A DNA stretch of 64,000 bases from Tubiluchus corallicola (taxonomy: Eukaryota; Priapulida; Priapulimorpha; Priapulimorphida; Tubiluchidae). Positions 26,909-40,700 of this stretch are shown one piece after another. Position 1 is the stretch's first letter; each line of letters begins with the position of its first letter. Under the pieces are notes generated by a model, which worked only from the letters and a program-made list of their open reading frames with translations, was not told the DNA's origin and searched no databases. Made by a program: the position numbers and the translations under genes. The stretch is taken from assembly GCA_030141605.1 (NCBI GenBank), contig JAQGDQ010000048.1, forward strand, positions 124,001 to 188,000, read 5' to 3'.

Positions 26909-28107
26909 TACTAATATCGAAAAAACACACTAACAGATCTATCTACTATGGTAACGAACCAAAAGCAAGCGCTTCGCCGACCAAAAAGCTTGCTACTGCC
27001 AAATTCTGTAGGTAGTTTGCATACTTTCACTGGGCAGTATCACATGGAAGAAGCGAGGGGTGTATTCAGTGAGTATCGTCTGTAAACGTTGTCAGGTAAT
27101 TGGCCAAGTATACCTGGCTAAAATCAATTCAATATAGGTTCAGGATAATTATGTTGTTGCCAACTTGTTCTGTTTGTAGTGAACATATTTATTTTGTCTT
27201 TAATATAAGCTCACGGGTGCGCAGTTTGGATTCGGACCTTGCCCCCTATCAGTTACAAAAACAAACCTTCGTGAATCACATCGTTCTAGATATTTCGTAA
27301 AGAACGTGTACACGTTTTCTATGCAGAGTTTATGCAGTAGTTTATGCAGTAGTTAATGAATGGGCGGTTTATTTTTGCTGTAAATGAAACTCACATTTGG
27401 TTGTTTCTAGCCCGAGCTGTCTTCGCCTGCGGTTTTTTGAGATGCTTCTGTGCGCGTGTGAACTGAATACGCCGCGGTGTAGCAAGTTTTTGGAAGCATC
27501 TTCTCCTCCTCGTAAATCATCGAGAGCTAGCACATTTTGACATGAGGGTGAACCAGACTGGTAGGAAATCAAGGCAACACGAACATAGTCGTCACAGTCT
27601 ATATTTTTTCTGTAAAAAAGAGACGAGTTATTTGTCCACATCTGTTTCAGTTCAAACTATGTAGGTAATAACTGTTATTGTAAAATTTCCACACTTAAGA
27701 TAAAATGGAGGTTACCATGCAGTCATAAGACCAGCGCCGAAAGGCATTACCATTGTGATGAAAGCAGGTTTTAATATTACAAGAGCATTCATAGTAGAGT
27801 AATTACAAAATGATTACATTATTTTTATAAAATTAATTTAGAGCCTCAAATGCTCCATCCGTAATTAATTGTTACTTTATTTTGATGATTATCAATTAAT
27901 GATGAATAAACGCCCTATTATTAAACGTCGGAATAATTGAAAGTATTAGAAAATATATTCAAATCATTATTCAAGGAAGAATTGACTAAAATCAAAAAGG
28001 CAATGGCTTCGAAGAGTCTCATTGGAAGGATTAACAGTTTTGAATTGTTGAACCAGTTGAAATACCCATCAAATCACACCCCTACTGCTATATACGTTCG
28101 TGCGAAT

Positions 28108-28205
28108 GTAGGTAAAAATGGCACAGGAAAAATGGCGTGATAAAAATGGCACAGGAAACAATGGCATAGGAAAAGACGGCACAAATGGAAAAATGGCACA
28201 GTTAT
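28108..28205 (+). repeat. short tandem repeat, AAAATGGCACAGG unit
   Basis: About six imperfect units built on AAATGGCACAGGAAA, with interruptions. No coding role is apparent. Confidence 0.6.
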
Positions 28206-30074
28206 ACAAGATATGTATTTGGGGTAGGGTTACTGTGGGGAATAGGGAAAGCACTAAGGCTATTGCGCATAAACTGCTTAACAGATTTCCACGAAATTTT
28301 GTGAAGAATGTGTATAGGGGACAAGAAGGATGCATTTAGAAAACTTTTCGGAAAGAGGACTTGGCTGCAAGATAGGATAACTCTTTTTTGTTATCTAAAC
28401 ACCAGCCAGAACAAATGCGGACTAGTTCAGTTCCATTTCGAGAAATTTTCGCTTGAAAACTGAGTAACGCTATCTAAAAGTTTTGTTTATACAAGTATAG
28501 CCCTATAAGCTAACTTGCTGTGAAAAATAAGTATACTTGCCAGTCTATTATTGTCGCCAAATGGTTAAAGAAATTTAGACAAGTACTATGTGGAATGCTC
28601 GTGCATTGTTGATTGTAATTCCTTTTAACGAACAAAATATTTTGTGAGTCTTTTGCTTGTTTATATAATACTTATTCAAATACAAATCAAATATATATCT
28701 TTGTATACATTGTCTGGATTACTATCATAGTACACGCGCTCTGTGACTCTGTCATACATCACTCTTACAGAACAACTTAGTCGCCCAGGATTAGGGCTTT
28801 TTAAACATCATAGTAAGGCAAGTCTAATGGGGCTATATAGCAACCGTCCATCACCTCTTATTTAAGTTTTTCAGCTGAACACACATTTGATCGCATTTTA
28901 TGTTATTCAGTTTTACTATTAAAGACACTAATAATTTATTCTTAATTAATACTGTAATACTAGATTCTTGCAGCAGCCTGGTGACTTTCAGGAATAGGTA
29001 CTTGTGATTTGTACAATTTAAATACAGAAAGAGGGGTGCACTTTTTGCCTCATTTATAAAAAACTATTTCAAAACTATTCAATAATCAACAACACCGTTA
29101 AAATTAAGTTTTTTCTTTATACCATACATGAACATTTAGACACTTCTCCACTATTTACATCAATGCGGCACGTCTTGTTAACTGATCTAAAACAAAATCT
29201 TGATTTGATCTAAAAATGATAACGTTATACCTGAGATCCATCTTCTCTTTCCAGTCAGTCGATATCGCGTGATCTTGGTTGCAAGGTATTGCTTTTTCTT
29301 GTTTTAGTGCGTTTCATATAGAAATGCTGAGTTTACTCTTCTGACATTTGCTGGAATATAATTCGTAGCATATATTTTCTTAATCCCCATTTCATCTGCT
29401 GTCTTCATAGTATTGCAAAAGATGGCTTACTATATTTTTGTCGTGGAAGGGAAACAATATCGCCTCATAATCAGCATTTCCACTGATATCTAGCTTTCCT
29501 AACCTTAGTACCTTACGCAAGTAAAAGAGGTTTCGCTGGCATCTCCAAAATATTCAGCATCCTCTCACACTAGTCCAATGCTATGGAAAACTAGACCACG
29601 GAGCAACTGGGGTAAGCCTTATTTTAATACTGTGTTAGTGTTAGCTGACTCATACAAAAGCAATTGCTAATTGTTATTAACTATTATTTTTAATATAAAA
29701 CCCTGAAATCTTTCATCCTTCCTTGGCTAATTAATTAATTTTTGTTACTTAATTTCACGATTATGGGTTATAATGATGAAATACACTAGCAAGTGTTAAT
29801 TTTCTAAAAACAACCAGAGCGAACAAAAGGAATGGTAAAAAACGAAATTCAATCTGTATTTGAATCTGAGATCTTTGTACAGCAATCTGGGGAAAGGTAC
29901 AGACTACACAACCTATGCCGATGAAAACAGTCCTTAATTCAGTTCTTAATAATAGTTTCAATGCCTTAATTCAATCCGACTAGTTCAATCCACCAATCTA
30001 GCATGTTGATGTTAGTTAGGCTTGAAAACAGAGATTTCTGAAAATTTCCGTGACCGCGATTTTATATAGGAAAA

Positions 30075-30262
30075 CAGGGCAAAGTGTAAATGCTAAGTCG
30101 TTTTACTTATATCTGATTAATGAAAAGGTGTGCAGAATTACCCATCTTCCCTTCAGTGACGTTGTCTTTCCTGCTTCTTACAAAAATGTTAGTTAGTTTC
30201 AAGGATCAGGAGTAGTAACAAGGGTCTTTGTTTAAACTTTATTTTTTATCACTTTGCCCCAG
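30075..30262. mobile_element. candidate small MITE with imperfect TIRs
   Basis: The left end is CAGGGCAAAGTG. The right end read on the other strand is CTGGGGCAAAGTG. Outside them the text TATATAGG-AAAA (30063-30074) recurs as TATATAGG-TAAAA (30263-30275), like a target duplication with one added base. At 188 bases it is too short to code for a transposase. The superfamily is not clear. Confidence 0.45.
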
Positions 30263-31412
30263 TATATAGGTAAAATGAAATACGTTATTGAGGGAAAAGG
30301 AATGAATGGTTTTCAGCAAAAAAGTTATTTAATAGGTGACTGTTATAAACTATTACCGCTTTGACAAACAGATCCTGCAACTCAAAAAATATTCAATTTT
30401 CAGCATTTGCGCTTTTCTGGTAATTAGCTCATATTTAGCGCATAATTGACATTCATAAGTTCTTGAATAGGCAACACTTTACAAAAACATCAGGAAATAT
30501 ATATACTACTGTCTACAAGAAAATTGTCCATAACCGGAAATTTCACAAAGCTTTCTTACTGAATGATTCTGGAAATCACCGCCATATGCATCAAAATAAA
30601 GCTGACCGTTATATCTAGTCTCAGTGCAGATGCGTCTCGGGAACTGCTTTTACTTATTTTTGTTTTAACGCTTTCTAGAGTACATCTATTATGTGTATGT
30701 TACCGGGACAAGCATATAATTTGTAAATAGTGGATGCAGCATAATAATTTATGTAATGTTTATAAATACTTACTAAGGCTAGCTAATTAGTAGAAAATAA
30801 AAGTTGCCAGCTTTTAAAACATCATAGCAAAATTTGTACATTTGCCCTAACCGGGACAACCAACGCTGGGAATGTCCAAAAACCGGGATATATAAAAGCT
30901 GTTCCCGTCTACGAACACTCTGAAATGGTCATTGTAAGCTTGCTTGTTGTTTCTCTATTGAGCATTTTGTTGCTTTTAATCTTGGATTTTTCACTCCATT
31001 GATTGTAAGGGCAGACAAATGAAAGGCAAGCAAAAGATATTTAGACATAAAATAAGTCTGAAAGTAAATTCATATTTACTTATTTTCTGGAGTTCTTTGA
31101 GCATTGTGATTCAACAATAATCACCATACTACCAAAATATAACAGTATGTGGTTTATTATTTGTAGATGAAGTCACAAAACTAGATTTAATATTTTCTTT
31201 GCCCTGGCTTTAGCGTAGATGCCAAATTCCGCTTTTGAGGGCAAAGTCCTAAACAAAACTTAATGTCCACCAACCATCCACATACCGGAACTATATGTCC
31301 ACCAATCTAGACTGATTAAAGAATAATTAGCCTATATGTCCGCTAAAATGCAGTAAAAATGCGTTTCCATATTGTATTTGTTGAAGAGAATTCTTAGATA
31401 ATCAAATGTTGT

Positions 31413-31563
31413 TGCTGTTTGGTGGTTTGTTTGTCCGTTTGCTTGTATGTACGTTTGTTTGTTTGTTCGTCTGTACGTATGTCTGTTTGTTTGTTTGTAT
31501 GTTTGCATGTATGTATGTGTGTATGCTTGTTTGTTTGTTTGTCGTTTATTTGTTTGTTTATCG
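31413..31563 (+). repeat. TTTG-rich microsatellite
   Basis: Imperfect TTTG, TGTA and TTCG tetranucleotides. The Cys/Val/Leu/Phe-rich open frames here are repeat artefacts. Confidence 0.9.
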
Positions 31564-32809
31564 AAATGTCTTCATTAATGAATATTCGTTTTGTTCCACT
31601 GTTTTACTTTTTAATTTTACATTTGTTACAGGCTGCTACGATTTTATAATTTCTAGTTGTAGCTAGTTTCTAAGTGAATCACTTATCAAAAATGACGAAC
31701 ACGGGTCAACAGCGTTCACATCACACGTTTTGAACAGCGCAAGCTACCTCTAATGTATTTTTGTCTTCGTTTGAACGGGTTATCCGTTAAATATCTGGAA
31801 ATCTTAATTGGGTGAAAAACGCGCACAGCAATAACCTCAGCATCCATAGGTCTTGTGATAATTACATAGTACGTACGTTCGGCTTCTAAGAGGAGCTTCT
31901 GTGAAACCTGATAACGTGTGGCCTCACATAACACGAACTATCTCATTAGAAGTAATTACATGGAAACAGAAGGCTTCTAAGTGAAATGGCTTACGTCTCA
32001 TCGTCGCGATCTCGTTATACGACGATACGTAATAATCGTAATTACACGTTAGAAAGCTTTACGCAGAGGCGCAAGAAAAATGAAGCATGGAATTGCTTTC
32101 ACAAAATGAGAAAATTTGCGTAAAAAATCAATGTCTTCGCAATAACTCAAGCATATAGAAACTGCATTTCTCGCATGCAGAAACCACGCGGTTTTTTTCG
32201 AGCGTCCAGCTGCTCTAGCATGCAATTCAGGTTGCAATTTAATCAAATTACAATTAACAAATTTAATATTTAGAGTAGTCATAAACCACTTCACAGTTTG
32301 ACAGAAATACATTAATTGCATGCATATGTTACATTTTCACGAATATAACCACTACTGTTACCTCAGTAAAACAAAAAATTGTCTATTTGATAAAAGAAGA
32401 TAAGACGGACTGAAAACTAAAGTAATTTTGTACTGAAATGCGTTAATCGTTGTTCACTAAACAAGAAAGAAGAACTTAAGCTGTTCAACCGTGAGAAGTC
32501 CGCACGATAATGGAACATGCTGCATTTCTACCAAGCGGCAAAAATTTTTATGCCTGACGCACAGCTTATGCCAGGCGGCAGAATTTCTTACGAGGAACAC
32601 GATTTCTTACGTAGGGCGTCTGTGTGAAATGTACCGTAGAAAGCAATGTGTTCCATTTTTGTGAGAAATGCCACAAAGAATTTTTTCTTGAGAAATTTTG
32701 CTGCGTATCTTTTGTGTGAAATGGCCGCATAATCAAAGGAGGTAAATTTTAAATTTATAGCTAGTATGAGGATATAATAATAATGAATTAAAATTCTCTG
32801 TATTTTACG

Positions 32810-32890
32810 GCCACAGTTATCGAACTCACGACGTCTCAGACAGAAAGCGGACGCAATACCACTAACCTCTACCGTCTAGTCTAAATTATA
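32810..32890 (-). repeat. tRNA-derived SINE head or tRNA-like relic
   Basis: On the minus strand an A-box-like TTAGTGGTATTG (32854-32865) is followed ~40 bases later by a B-box-like GAGTTCGATAA (32817-32827). Shared text GTCCGCTTTC and GTCGTGAGTTCGATA is also found at 62851-62925. There is no good acceptor stem, so it is not a functional tRNA gene. Confidence 0.55.
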
Positions 32891-33492
32891 GACGCGTTAC
32901 CACTGATTTATTGTGTCTAGTTCTGTGAATAGACCTAATAATTTTAACTGTGGATGTCATAATAATTACATTCAAAACAATAATAGCGTTCTAGTGCAAA
33001 GTGCACTACATGTATTAAAATAATAAACAGCTAACAAATACAAATATTATGTTTTATGTAGTGTGCATGTGTTAACACATTACGTTAGCCGTATATAATT
33101 TTTTTCGTGGACATAAAAGCGAGTGTCTGGAGGCAGCCCTCCCAGGGTAAACAAATTGTAAATTTTTGGACAATAGCTGTTTAATTAAGAATTCAAAAAT
33201 TGCTTACCTAATACACCACCTCTTTTTACTGGCTGCAATTAAAGTGCTTCTTTAGCTTTTAATAATTATAAAGTTAATAATAGTACCTGCTGTCAAATTT
33301 AGTTCACTAAACCACGTGTTATGTTGAGTACAAATATGTAGGAAATAAGTATCCAGTATTAAACAACGGAAATCGCTCATATTAGGTTGGGCAACTTGGA
33401 AAATTTTCAGGTCAAACTTATGAAATCTTCTCCCCTACGCCTATGATAAAAACTGACGTTAAATTAAAAAATAGTTAACAACTATAACCTAT

Positions 33493-34375
33493 AGTGCCAT
33501 GTGGAGCTAAAAATTGTGCAACTAAAAGTTACAATCTCGGCTCATACTTTTAGTTGCGCAACTAGTTTGTAATATACTGTTTTCAACGAAAGCACGCAGA
33601 CATGCAATTTTTAATTGCGCAACTTTAAACCAAACACAAAGGTTAAGCCTAAGAAGAAGGCAATGTCTTATGAAAAGGGACCATTAAATGACAAAACTGG
33701 TAAGAGAAAAACAAACTGACGAAGGTAAATCATTCTTACTGTTTTTGTTATCATCTTTTAAGAAATTCACTGACAAATTTGGAAATTGGAGACCAAAATA
33801 ATTAGGAACTTGGAAAGTGAACAGCGCCATGCAAACATGTCTTAATACACTGTATGTACAAGCAATTAATTCATTTTTGCTGCTCAACTGCTCCATTTTT
33901 TCTCTACTACTGCGGTATTTCACAATGACAGATGCCACTTACAACTATTATCTCTAGGTCTGTCAATGAAGCCTAGCCTATGCCTATGCAATGTGTCAGA
34001 CGCACTTAGAAATAAGGTTCACTCCTTTCCCAAGAATTATACGAATTGTAAATTGGATAAAATTCGCACTACTAATTACTTTAACCGTTTCGTAATAACT
34101 GATATGGTACCGTAAGTCTACAGGCAGCATAAAAAATGTCTTGTCATTAATCAGTGATTGGGTAATAATGATTAGGTAAGTCCAAAAGGCCCGCGTCTAC
34201 TTCTCTTTTTCTAAATTAACAACACACAAATCACAATTCCATAGTCCCAGATGCGCAATTACTGGTTGTATGTCTGCGCTCCCGGTTTTGGTGCATGAGA
34301 AAAATTGCTGCAATTTTCAGTTGCGCAACTAAAAGATGTGCAACTAAAGATTGCATGTCTGCACGGAGCCTAAAA
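33493..34375. repeat. inverted and repeated GTTGCGCAACT cluster
   Basis: A hairpin at about 33518-33566 pairs TTGTGCAACTAAAAGT with ACTTTTAGTTGCGCAA. The text GCAGACATGCAAT at about 33597 recurs inverted near 34350-34365, again next to GTTGC-type motifs. It may be a decayed element with ~30-base terminal inverted repeats, or two inverted copies. Confidence 0.45.
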
Positions 34376-34563
34376 CTTTATCCGTTTACAATTATACACT
34401 TTAAATCCAAGTTATAATTGCTATTAACGTCATGTTCATTCAAATCATTATTACATAATAATAAAACATTTACATTGTTTACAATAAACAAATGCTACAA
34501 AGTAACAACGGGCATCAGTGAACCTTACGGCATCCTGAATAAGCTACTTGTGAGCTAGGCAGC

Positions 34564-34701
34564 TCATGAACTTTTCTGTTCCATCATTGGAGCTAGAGCC
34601 GTCATACCGGATACAGTTTTTACTTCCTGTTGTTGTCTCCTGATTTTTTCAATACATGACTTACATACGTTCAAGTGCTCCAGTTCAGTGACAACTTGAC
34701 T
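34564..34701 (-). CDS. likely last exon of the GPR158-like gene
   Basis: The acceptor TTTTCAG leads into a 45-residue open frame in the phase left by exon 35539-35712. It reads SQVVTELEHL and then a Lys/Arg/Gln-rich helix (SCIEKIRRQQQEV), with TGA at 34564-34566. GPR158 has a coiled-coil-like helix after TM7, so the place and character fit. The receptor's cytoplasmic tail would be very short compared with vertebrate GPR158. Another downstream or alternative exon is possible. Confidence 0.6.
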   Translation of the reverse strand, partial: SQVVTELEHLNVCKSCIEKIRRQQQEVKTVSGMTALAPMMEQKSS

Positions 34702-37700
34702 CTGAAAATATTAATTTTAATTTTACTCAGAAAGGGAAACAGTAGCGGTTGCAACATTAAAGATAGTCTAGGTGCAATATTTATCTTACAACCGCGTGCG
34801 AATAAGTGTAGCAATATTTGTAATGACTTTTTCCACATTGCATTCAATAATACTAAATAATATCACACGTCAAACATTAGTATTCATATTTTGTAGTATT
34901 TTATATTTTGAAGTTTTTAATACGAGTCACTTCTTTCAATAATACTGTAGAGTGCCTGTATAAATTAACAATAATTGCTTCCTGAAGAATCTATTTTTAC
35001 AAAAACAAATTAATAAAAAAATAAATGAGGAGAAATTTTCAAAAATATTACACAAACATTTATTTTAATGCCGTTTGATGATCTAGTAAAATGTACTTAG
35101 AAGGAATTTGCTAAACTTTCAGAGGAAGTCAGGTCTGCGAAAGAGTCACAAAGTCCCTCGGTGATGTTAATACAACACGTTTTATGCATAACTACAAAAT
35201 ATTTTCAGCTACTAATATAGAAGCATTTGCGTTTTTATACGTAGTTAATAAGTCAAGAATTGTACAATTGGGAATAAGCGCCATCATCATCATCATCGTC
35301 GTCGTCGTCGTCATCATCGTCATCATCTTCTTCTTCTTCTTCACCATCATCATCATTGTTGTCGTCATTATCATCACCATCGTCATCAAAATCATCATTA
35401 TCTGGAGTAACAGCGTGTAGCAATATCACTGACAACTACAAATCATTTTGAGCTTGTGGTAGCAAAAACAGTAACAGCCATAACGACGTTCGTAATGCAA
35501 CGTCACTAAGAAGAAAAAAACAGAGACATTTCACTCACCAAAGACAGTTTAGGGGATAAGTGACTTCTTGAACTCAACGAAGTCTGTCCCCGCACAGTGC
35601 TCGGCATAACGACAGAAGGTGTGACCTGATTGCTACGTCGCATCTTATTCGTCATGTTATCAAGGATGGAATGATCAACATCATTACCATGACCGCTAGC
35701 TGCTAGATAAATCTGTAAAAAAGGATTTAAAAATATTTTGCAAATAAAAGACAAAATCTAACTTGCAAAAAAAGACAAAATTATTACATGAAATAACAAT
35801 TAGGGCACTAAGCTATGCAAACTCATCACTCTAATTGTACTTGATTTTAACTAAACCTCTTGTAAACAGTCATATCAAAACCGGAGCAGAGAGGAGTTGA
35901 ACTATTTCACAGACCAAAGGCATACGTCGGAAGGTCATTTCAAGATCACACAAGGTAAACTAGATTACTTGGTTTAGATGGAGTCAATTTTAAACTGCGA
36001 AAACTATTGTTACTAAGGAGCCTCGTTATTCGCCCTTAGGCCTGCTCAAGATTCTACAAAATGTAGGCCTATGGGCAGGGCACTTTATTTATGACTTTAG
36101 TCATAAATTGCATAAATAGCTTATTTAATACTAATTTCAGATTTTATTTATGACTATTTATGACGTGTCAAATTTTGACCAAAAATGCCATCCTGAGCTA
36201 AAAGAAATACATATTTTTAATCAGAATCTTGTATTTTGCCTTTCTTCGTTCTTCATTACATTAAAATGTAATAAAAATGTCTACTTTCATCATTCCAAGG
36301 CCTGAAGTTTCTCGTATTGTTTTGCATGCAGGCATCCCTCCAGACTGAAATCCGTGATCGTGTTTATAATAATTATAGTATCGGTTTTAATTTGTTTAGG
36401 ATGACCTATAAAATTACTGCTCATAAAAATCAATCTATTAATTAATTCGTACAGTCACAATTCGTAGCCACAATTAGTACAAGTAAATAATGTATTTTTT
36501 TAAATATCGATTTTAAATTTAATGTTGGAAAATACTATTGGCTATTACATCTTTCTAGGGAACCGTCGCGTATGTTTTCTAATTAAAATTACATTAAGCA
36601 AAATAACTAAACAAGAAAAACAGTTAAATTTTAATGACAATGAAGCAACAAATTCTCCCAAAGATAAAATATGCTCAAATTCTAGCAGACGGCATTATTC
36701 TTATTTCTTGAGGATGAGGCAGTAAGGCACGGGAAACGCTTGCGGCAAACTCGAGCTAAAACCTACACCCAAGCCATTGACTTACGCCGCTTAGGGGTAA
36801 GCATCGAAGTTCGGTTCGATTCGAATTCGAAAGTCACAAATTCGGTTCGATTCGAATTCGCTTTCTGGTAGAGAATGCTCACCCCTAACGCCGCTAGGAT
36901 GAGAAAGGCACTGAAATGAACGTGCAAAGAAAAGAATTAGAAGTGTAGATTTCTATTATTGTGCAGAGCGTAGGTTTGAGGCGGCAGAACTTTAGGACAT
37001 TAAAATAGGTAAGCTGTCTTTAATTCAAATTTTCGATGGAACGACAACGATTCTGTCGGTGCCTATTTATTTTTTCGCGGTAACGCGCTCATTTACTTTT
37101 TATTATTTAGGTTACTTCTAGACGAGTTAATGACAGATAAACGCATCAGTTAGACAGTCTCAGTTACTGTGTTAGTCCACCAAACAGTCACGCGCAAGCT
37201 TCTTATGGACTGCCTGTGTGTGTGGGAGAGAGAGAGAGAGAGAGACGGTGGAAACAGTTTTCTGTACTGAATTTTTTGTTCCATTCATCGGGAAATGATT
37301 ATTTTTCTTTCGTTATTTATGACAAATTTGAAATCTTATTTATGACTATTTATGACTATTTTGCAAGAAAAGTCATAAATAAAGTGCCCTGCCTATGGGG
37401 CTTCAATTAAGAAAGTAATAGCTGGGGCAAATCTTTGTCATTTTGTTAAGACTATTTAACGAACTGAATTACGCTACAATACATACCATTAATCATTATT
37501 AGAAAATTATAAATATCATTATTATACCTTTGGTAGGAAAATTAAACATTGCGTAACAGTGACTTGTATTTGCAGTTCTAACATAAATACCATGTAGCTC
37601 ATATCTGGACCATAAGAAATTGCGACAAACATTCTGGAAAAATTAAGTTGTCAGTCCAAAACACATAAATCAAGTAAAAGAATAACAAAATTGTTAAATT

Positions 37701-40700
37701 AAAAAAGCCCCGTAATTACAAATCGTGTTACATTTAGTAATTATTAGTAATATTTAGACAATTTAGTAATCTATGAACAAACCGATTAAATGGTTTAAAA
37801 ACGCGAATATGAATATAATGATAAAATACCTTATAATTATTAAAAATGTGCCGACGATAACTGTGTTATATATGGACCATGAGATGAACTTGCTTTCATT
37901 AAAGCTAGATGGTGCTTTCCTTACAATAAAGCACAAGTAAACGCCCCAAAGCAGAAACAGAAAACGAGCTGAAAAGAAAACAACTATAGTACATATCATC
38001 GTTACCATAATCATCATCATCATCACTCGTAACCTTTGTATTCGTCGCAGTCATCATCATCATCATCATTATCGCCATCGTTGTCGCTATCACCAGCAGT
38101 GCCTTGTCACTGATGCCACCACTATCACCACAACGCAAGCTAATAACAACACCTCAAAAATTCATTTGCAATTTCGGACAAGAAGCATGAATATTTTGCT
38201 ACACGCTACACTTCATTGACGTTGGAGGCAGCTTGTTGGACGCATGGCTTACGTCGAGTAATCGACGTCAACAAGTCCTAATTTTGCTTTCACTTACCAA
38301 CTGTTCCTGCATGGTCCCACCAACTGATTATACAGTCTTCATACTTGAGGCCGCTGTTCGTGACGACAACAGTTACATCACCTGCGTGACCTGACACGCA
38401 CCAAATCACCAAGTATAGACAAGGTGAAACGATGATCGGGAGAAACCATTTCAGCAATGCCCCGTCAGTGATTCGTAGAGGGCGTGCAGACTTTACACGG
38501 AATATATTGGCTATTCTGAAATGTTAAGTATTAAATTGCTACTATAGCCTCATTATTTTGCACAAGAACGAAAATTTAAAAACGTATAGAACAACCTTTT
38601 TGATTTTTAGCAATTTAAGTGATAGTGTTTAGGTTAAAGCAAAAGCTTCCGAGGCAATCTACTATTTGGCGCTTGACGACCTAACTCGTCGTGCAGTATT
38701 AAAAATGGAATTTAAAAACTGCTACATATTGGATTGAAATTAACTATACTGATAATTATAAACCTTTTTGGTGCTATTTTGGATTTTATTTTTTAATATG
38801 AGAAAGCTTTTTGCATCCTAAGCTAAAATTTACATTGCATCCTAAAATGGCAAAAGAGGGGACATTCAAACGACCACCAGTCAAAGGACCACCGGACAAA
38901 GGACCACCAGTCTGACAGCAGCTTTAGTAAAATTGCAACTTTAACTTACCGATAATGTTTATTTAATAAAACGTGATTGATAATTTTTTTGGTGATAATA
39001 TTAATGATTGATAAACCTCTTACAATTATTTTATATTATTTTTATTTAAAATTTATTTTAAAATACACAGCTTTGTAAAAAATGTACGAAACATGTACAA
39101 CATGTCAACATCTCTATGTTGTTGCTTGAAAATAGCAAATTATCATTTATTAAAAAACGACGATGACAGTGGTTTCATTAAATGTGTTTACTGGGTGTAT
39201 AATTATGAATTATTAAGATGGTATCAATGAAGGTATGCAAAAATTGTTAGTAAAAACTAAAATAAATTCCATTCCCCGTACATACATTTATTTTTCGAAC
39301 TCGAAAACTGAAGTACGTGACGAAAAGTCTGAAAATTGTTGGAAACTCTCAAAATGCACCAAGTCTATTCAAGGCTCCTGTCGCGACTTGACAAATAAAA
39401 TTCAAACAAAGGTCAGTGAGTGCTTGCATGTTTTGGATAGAATAAAATTCTTAAACTGCTGAGAATTTGTGACAAGAGCTGTTTAGATTAACCCCTACCC
39501 CCACCCCCAACACACACGCACGCACACTTCACTGATTTCCTGGGTTATCATGAGAATAACTGCTGAAATGTTGCAATATTTCACAAAATAAAGGTCCACG
39601 TTTGCTGAATTTTAGTGTGCGTTATTAAACGTGGACGTGCACAAGTAAAAGTTAACGGCTGTCTTAAAAATTTATTTTTCAGGCAACGAGCCTTCAATTG
39701 CTGACAACAACCCAAGGATAAAAGAAATAAAGTAAGACAACATATGTCCATCCTCGTCCACTGTTATGACCTACATGTAAGTCGAAAGCAGTTCAATGTT
39801 GTTACCTATAAGCGAGTAAAAAGCGGGTTCACATAAAAATAACTCGAAATCGGATTCCTAAAATAATTTCTCAGGGAAAAGCAGCTTTATTTATTATCGC
39901 ATTGCACCTTAATCTTTCTGCTTTTACACGAGCTTTCACTTCTAGCAAATAGAGTAAATACCATCACCACAGTCAACAGTTTCTTCCTGCTACAAATGTG
40001 GGATGATAAGTTAGACCACTCTAGAGGATGAGACTGAGTTTTGCTTACCGCATTTTGACTGTGTATTAATTTCTGGCCTTTGCGGATTACTATTCCTGTT
40101 CGCAATCACTTGTAAGCATTATACTGACTAAATTTTATTTCTCTAGCTTTACAATTTAAACCTATTAAACAGTGAACAGTAAGGCAGGTGGAACTAGACA
40201 GCTTCACGTTTTACTGTTGCAAAAGACAAAGATTTTATGAGGCAGTATCTGCTTCTGTAACTTTCCCCAAATAAATCATTTGTAAATTCTATGGAAGATA
40301 AAACCATACATCTGTAGGATAAAAATTTAACTTTGACTATCAACATAGCTAACATTTTAATTCCTTCAAAAATTGGAGAAAGTGTTTTAGCAGTTGTTCT
40401 TTCACGCATACTACTTATTTTAAAAAGAAAATGACAAATATATAAATAAAGAAACAACTAAACAAATAAGAATACCTATGCGTCAGTACATACATTAAGC
40501 TGACGTTTTAAGAGTACATATACTACTTAAGTCTATAAGTTTGTCGTTCTGTTTTCATTGTTTTGTTTCTCTATATCACTCTATGTATATTTAATGTCGC
40601 TAATAAAAGTCATCAACGATTGATTTTTCATTCAATCATTCATTAATTTTTCACACATTCATTCATTCTTTCTTTCTTTCCTTCCTTCCTTTTTTCTTAC

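Larger units (their letters stand above)
26909..34563. other. intergenic region between ALDH2 and the GPR158-like gene
   Basis: A 7.6-kb stretch upstream of ALDH2 and downstream of the receptor gene. I see no exon with family resemblance. The ALDH2 promoter should lie just right of 26908, but no TATA box or initiator stands out. Repeats inside are listed separately. The open frames at 27369-27641 (-) and 27937-28140 (+) match nothing I recognise. Confidence 0.55.

Noticed and set aside
27369-28340. Several 60-90 codon frames upstream of ALDH2
   Set aside because: No family resemblance, overlap on both strands and partly repeat-derived.
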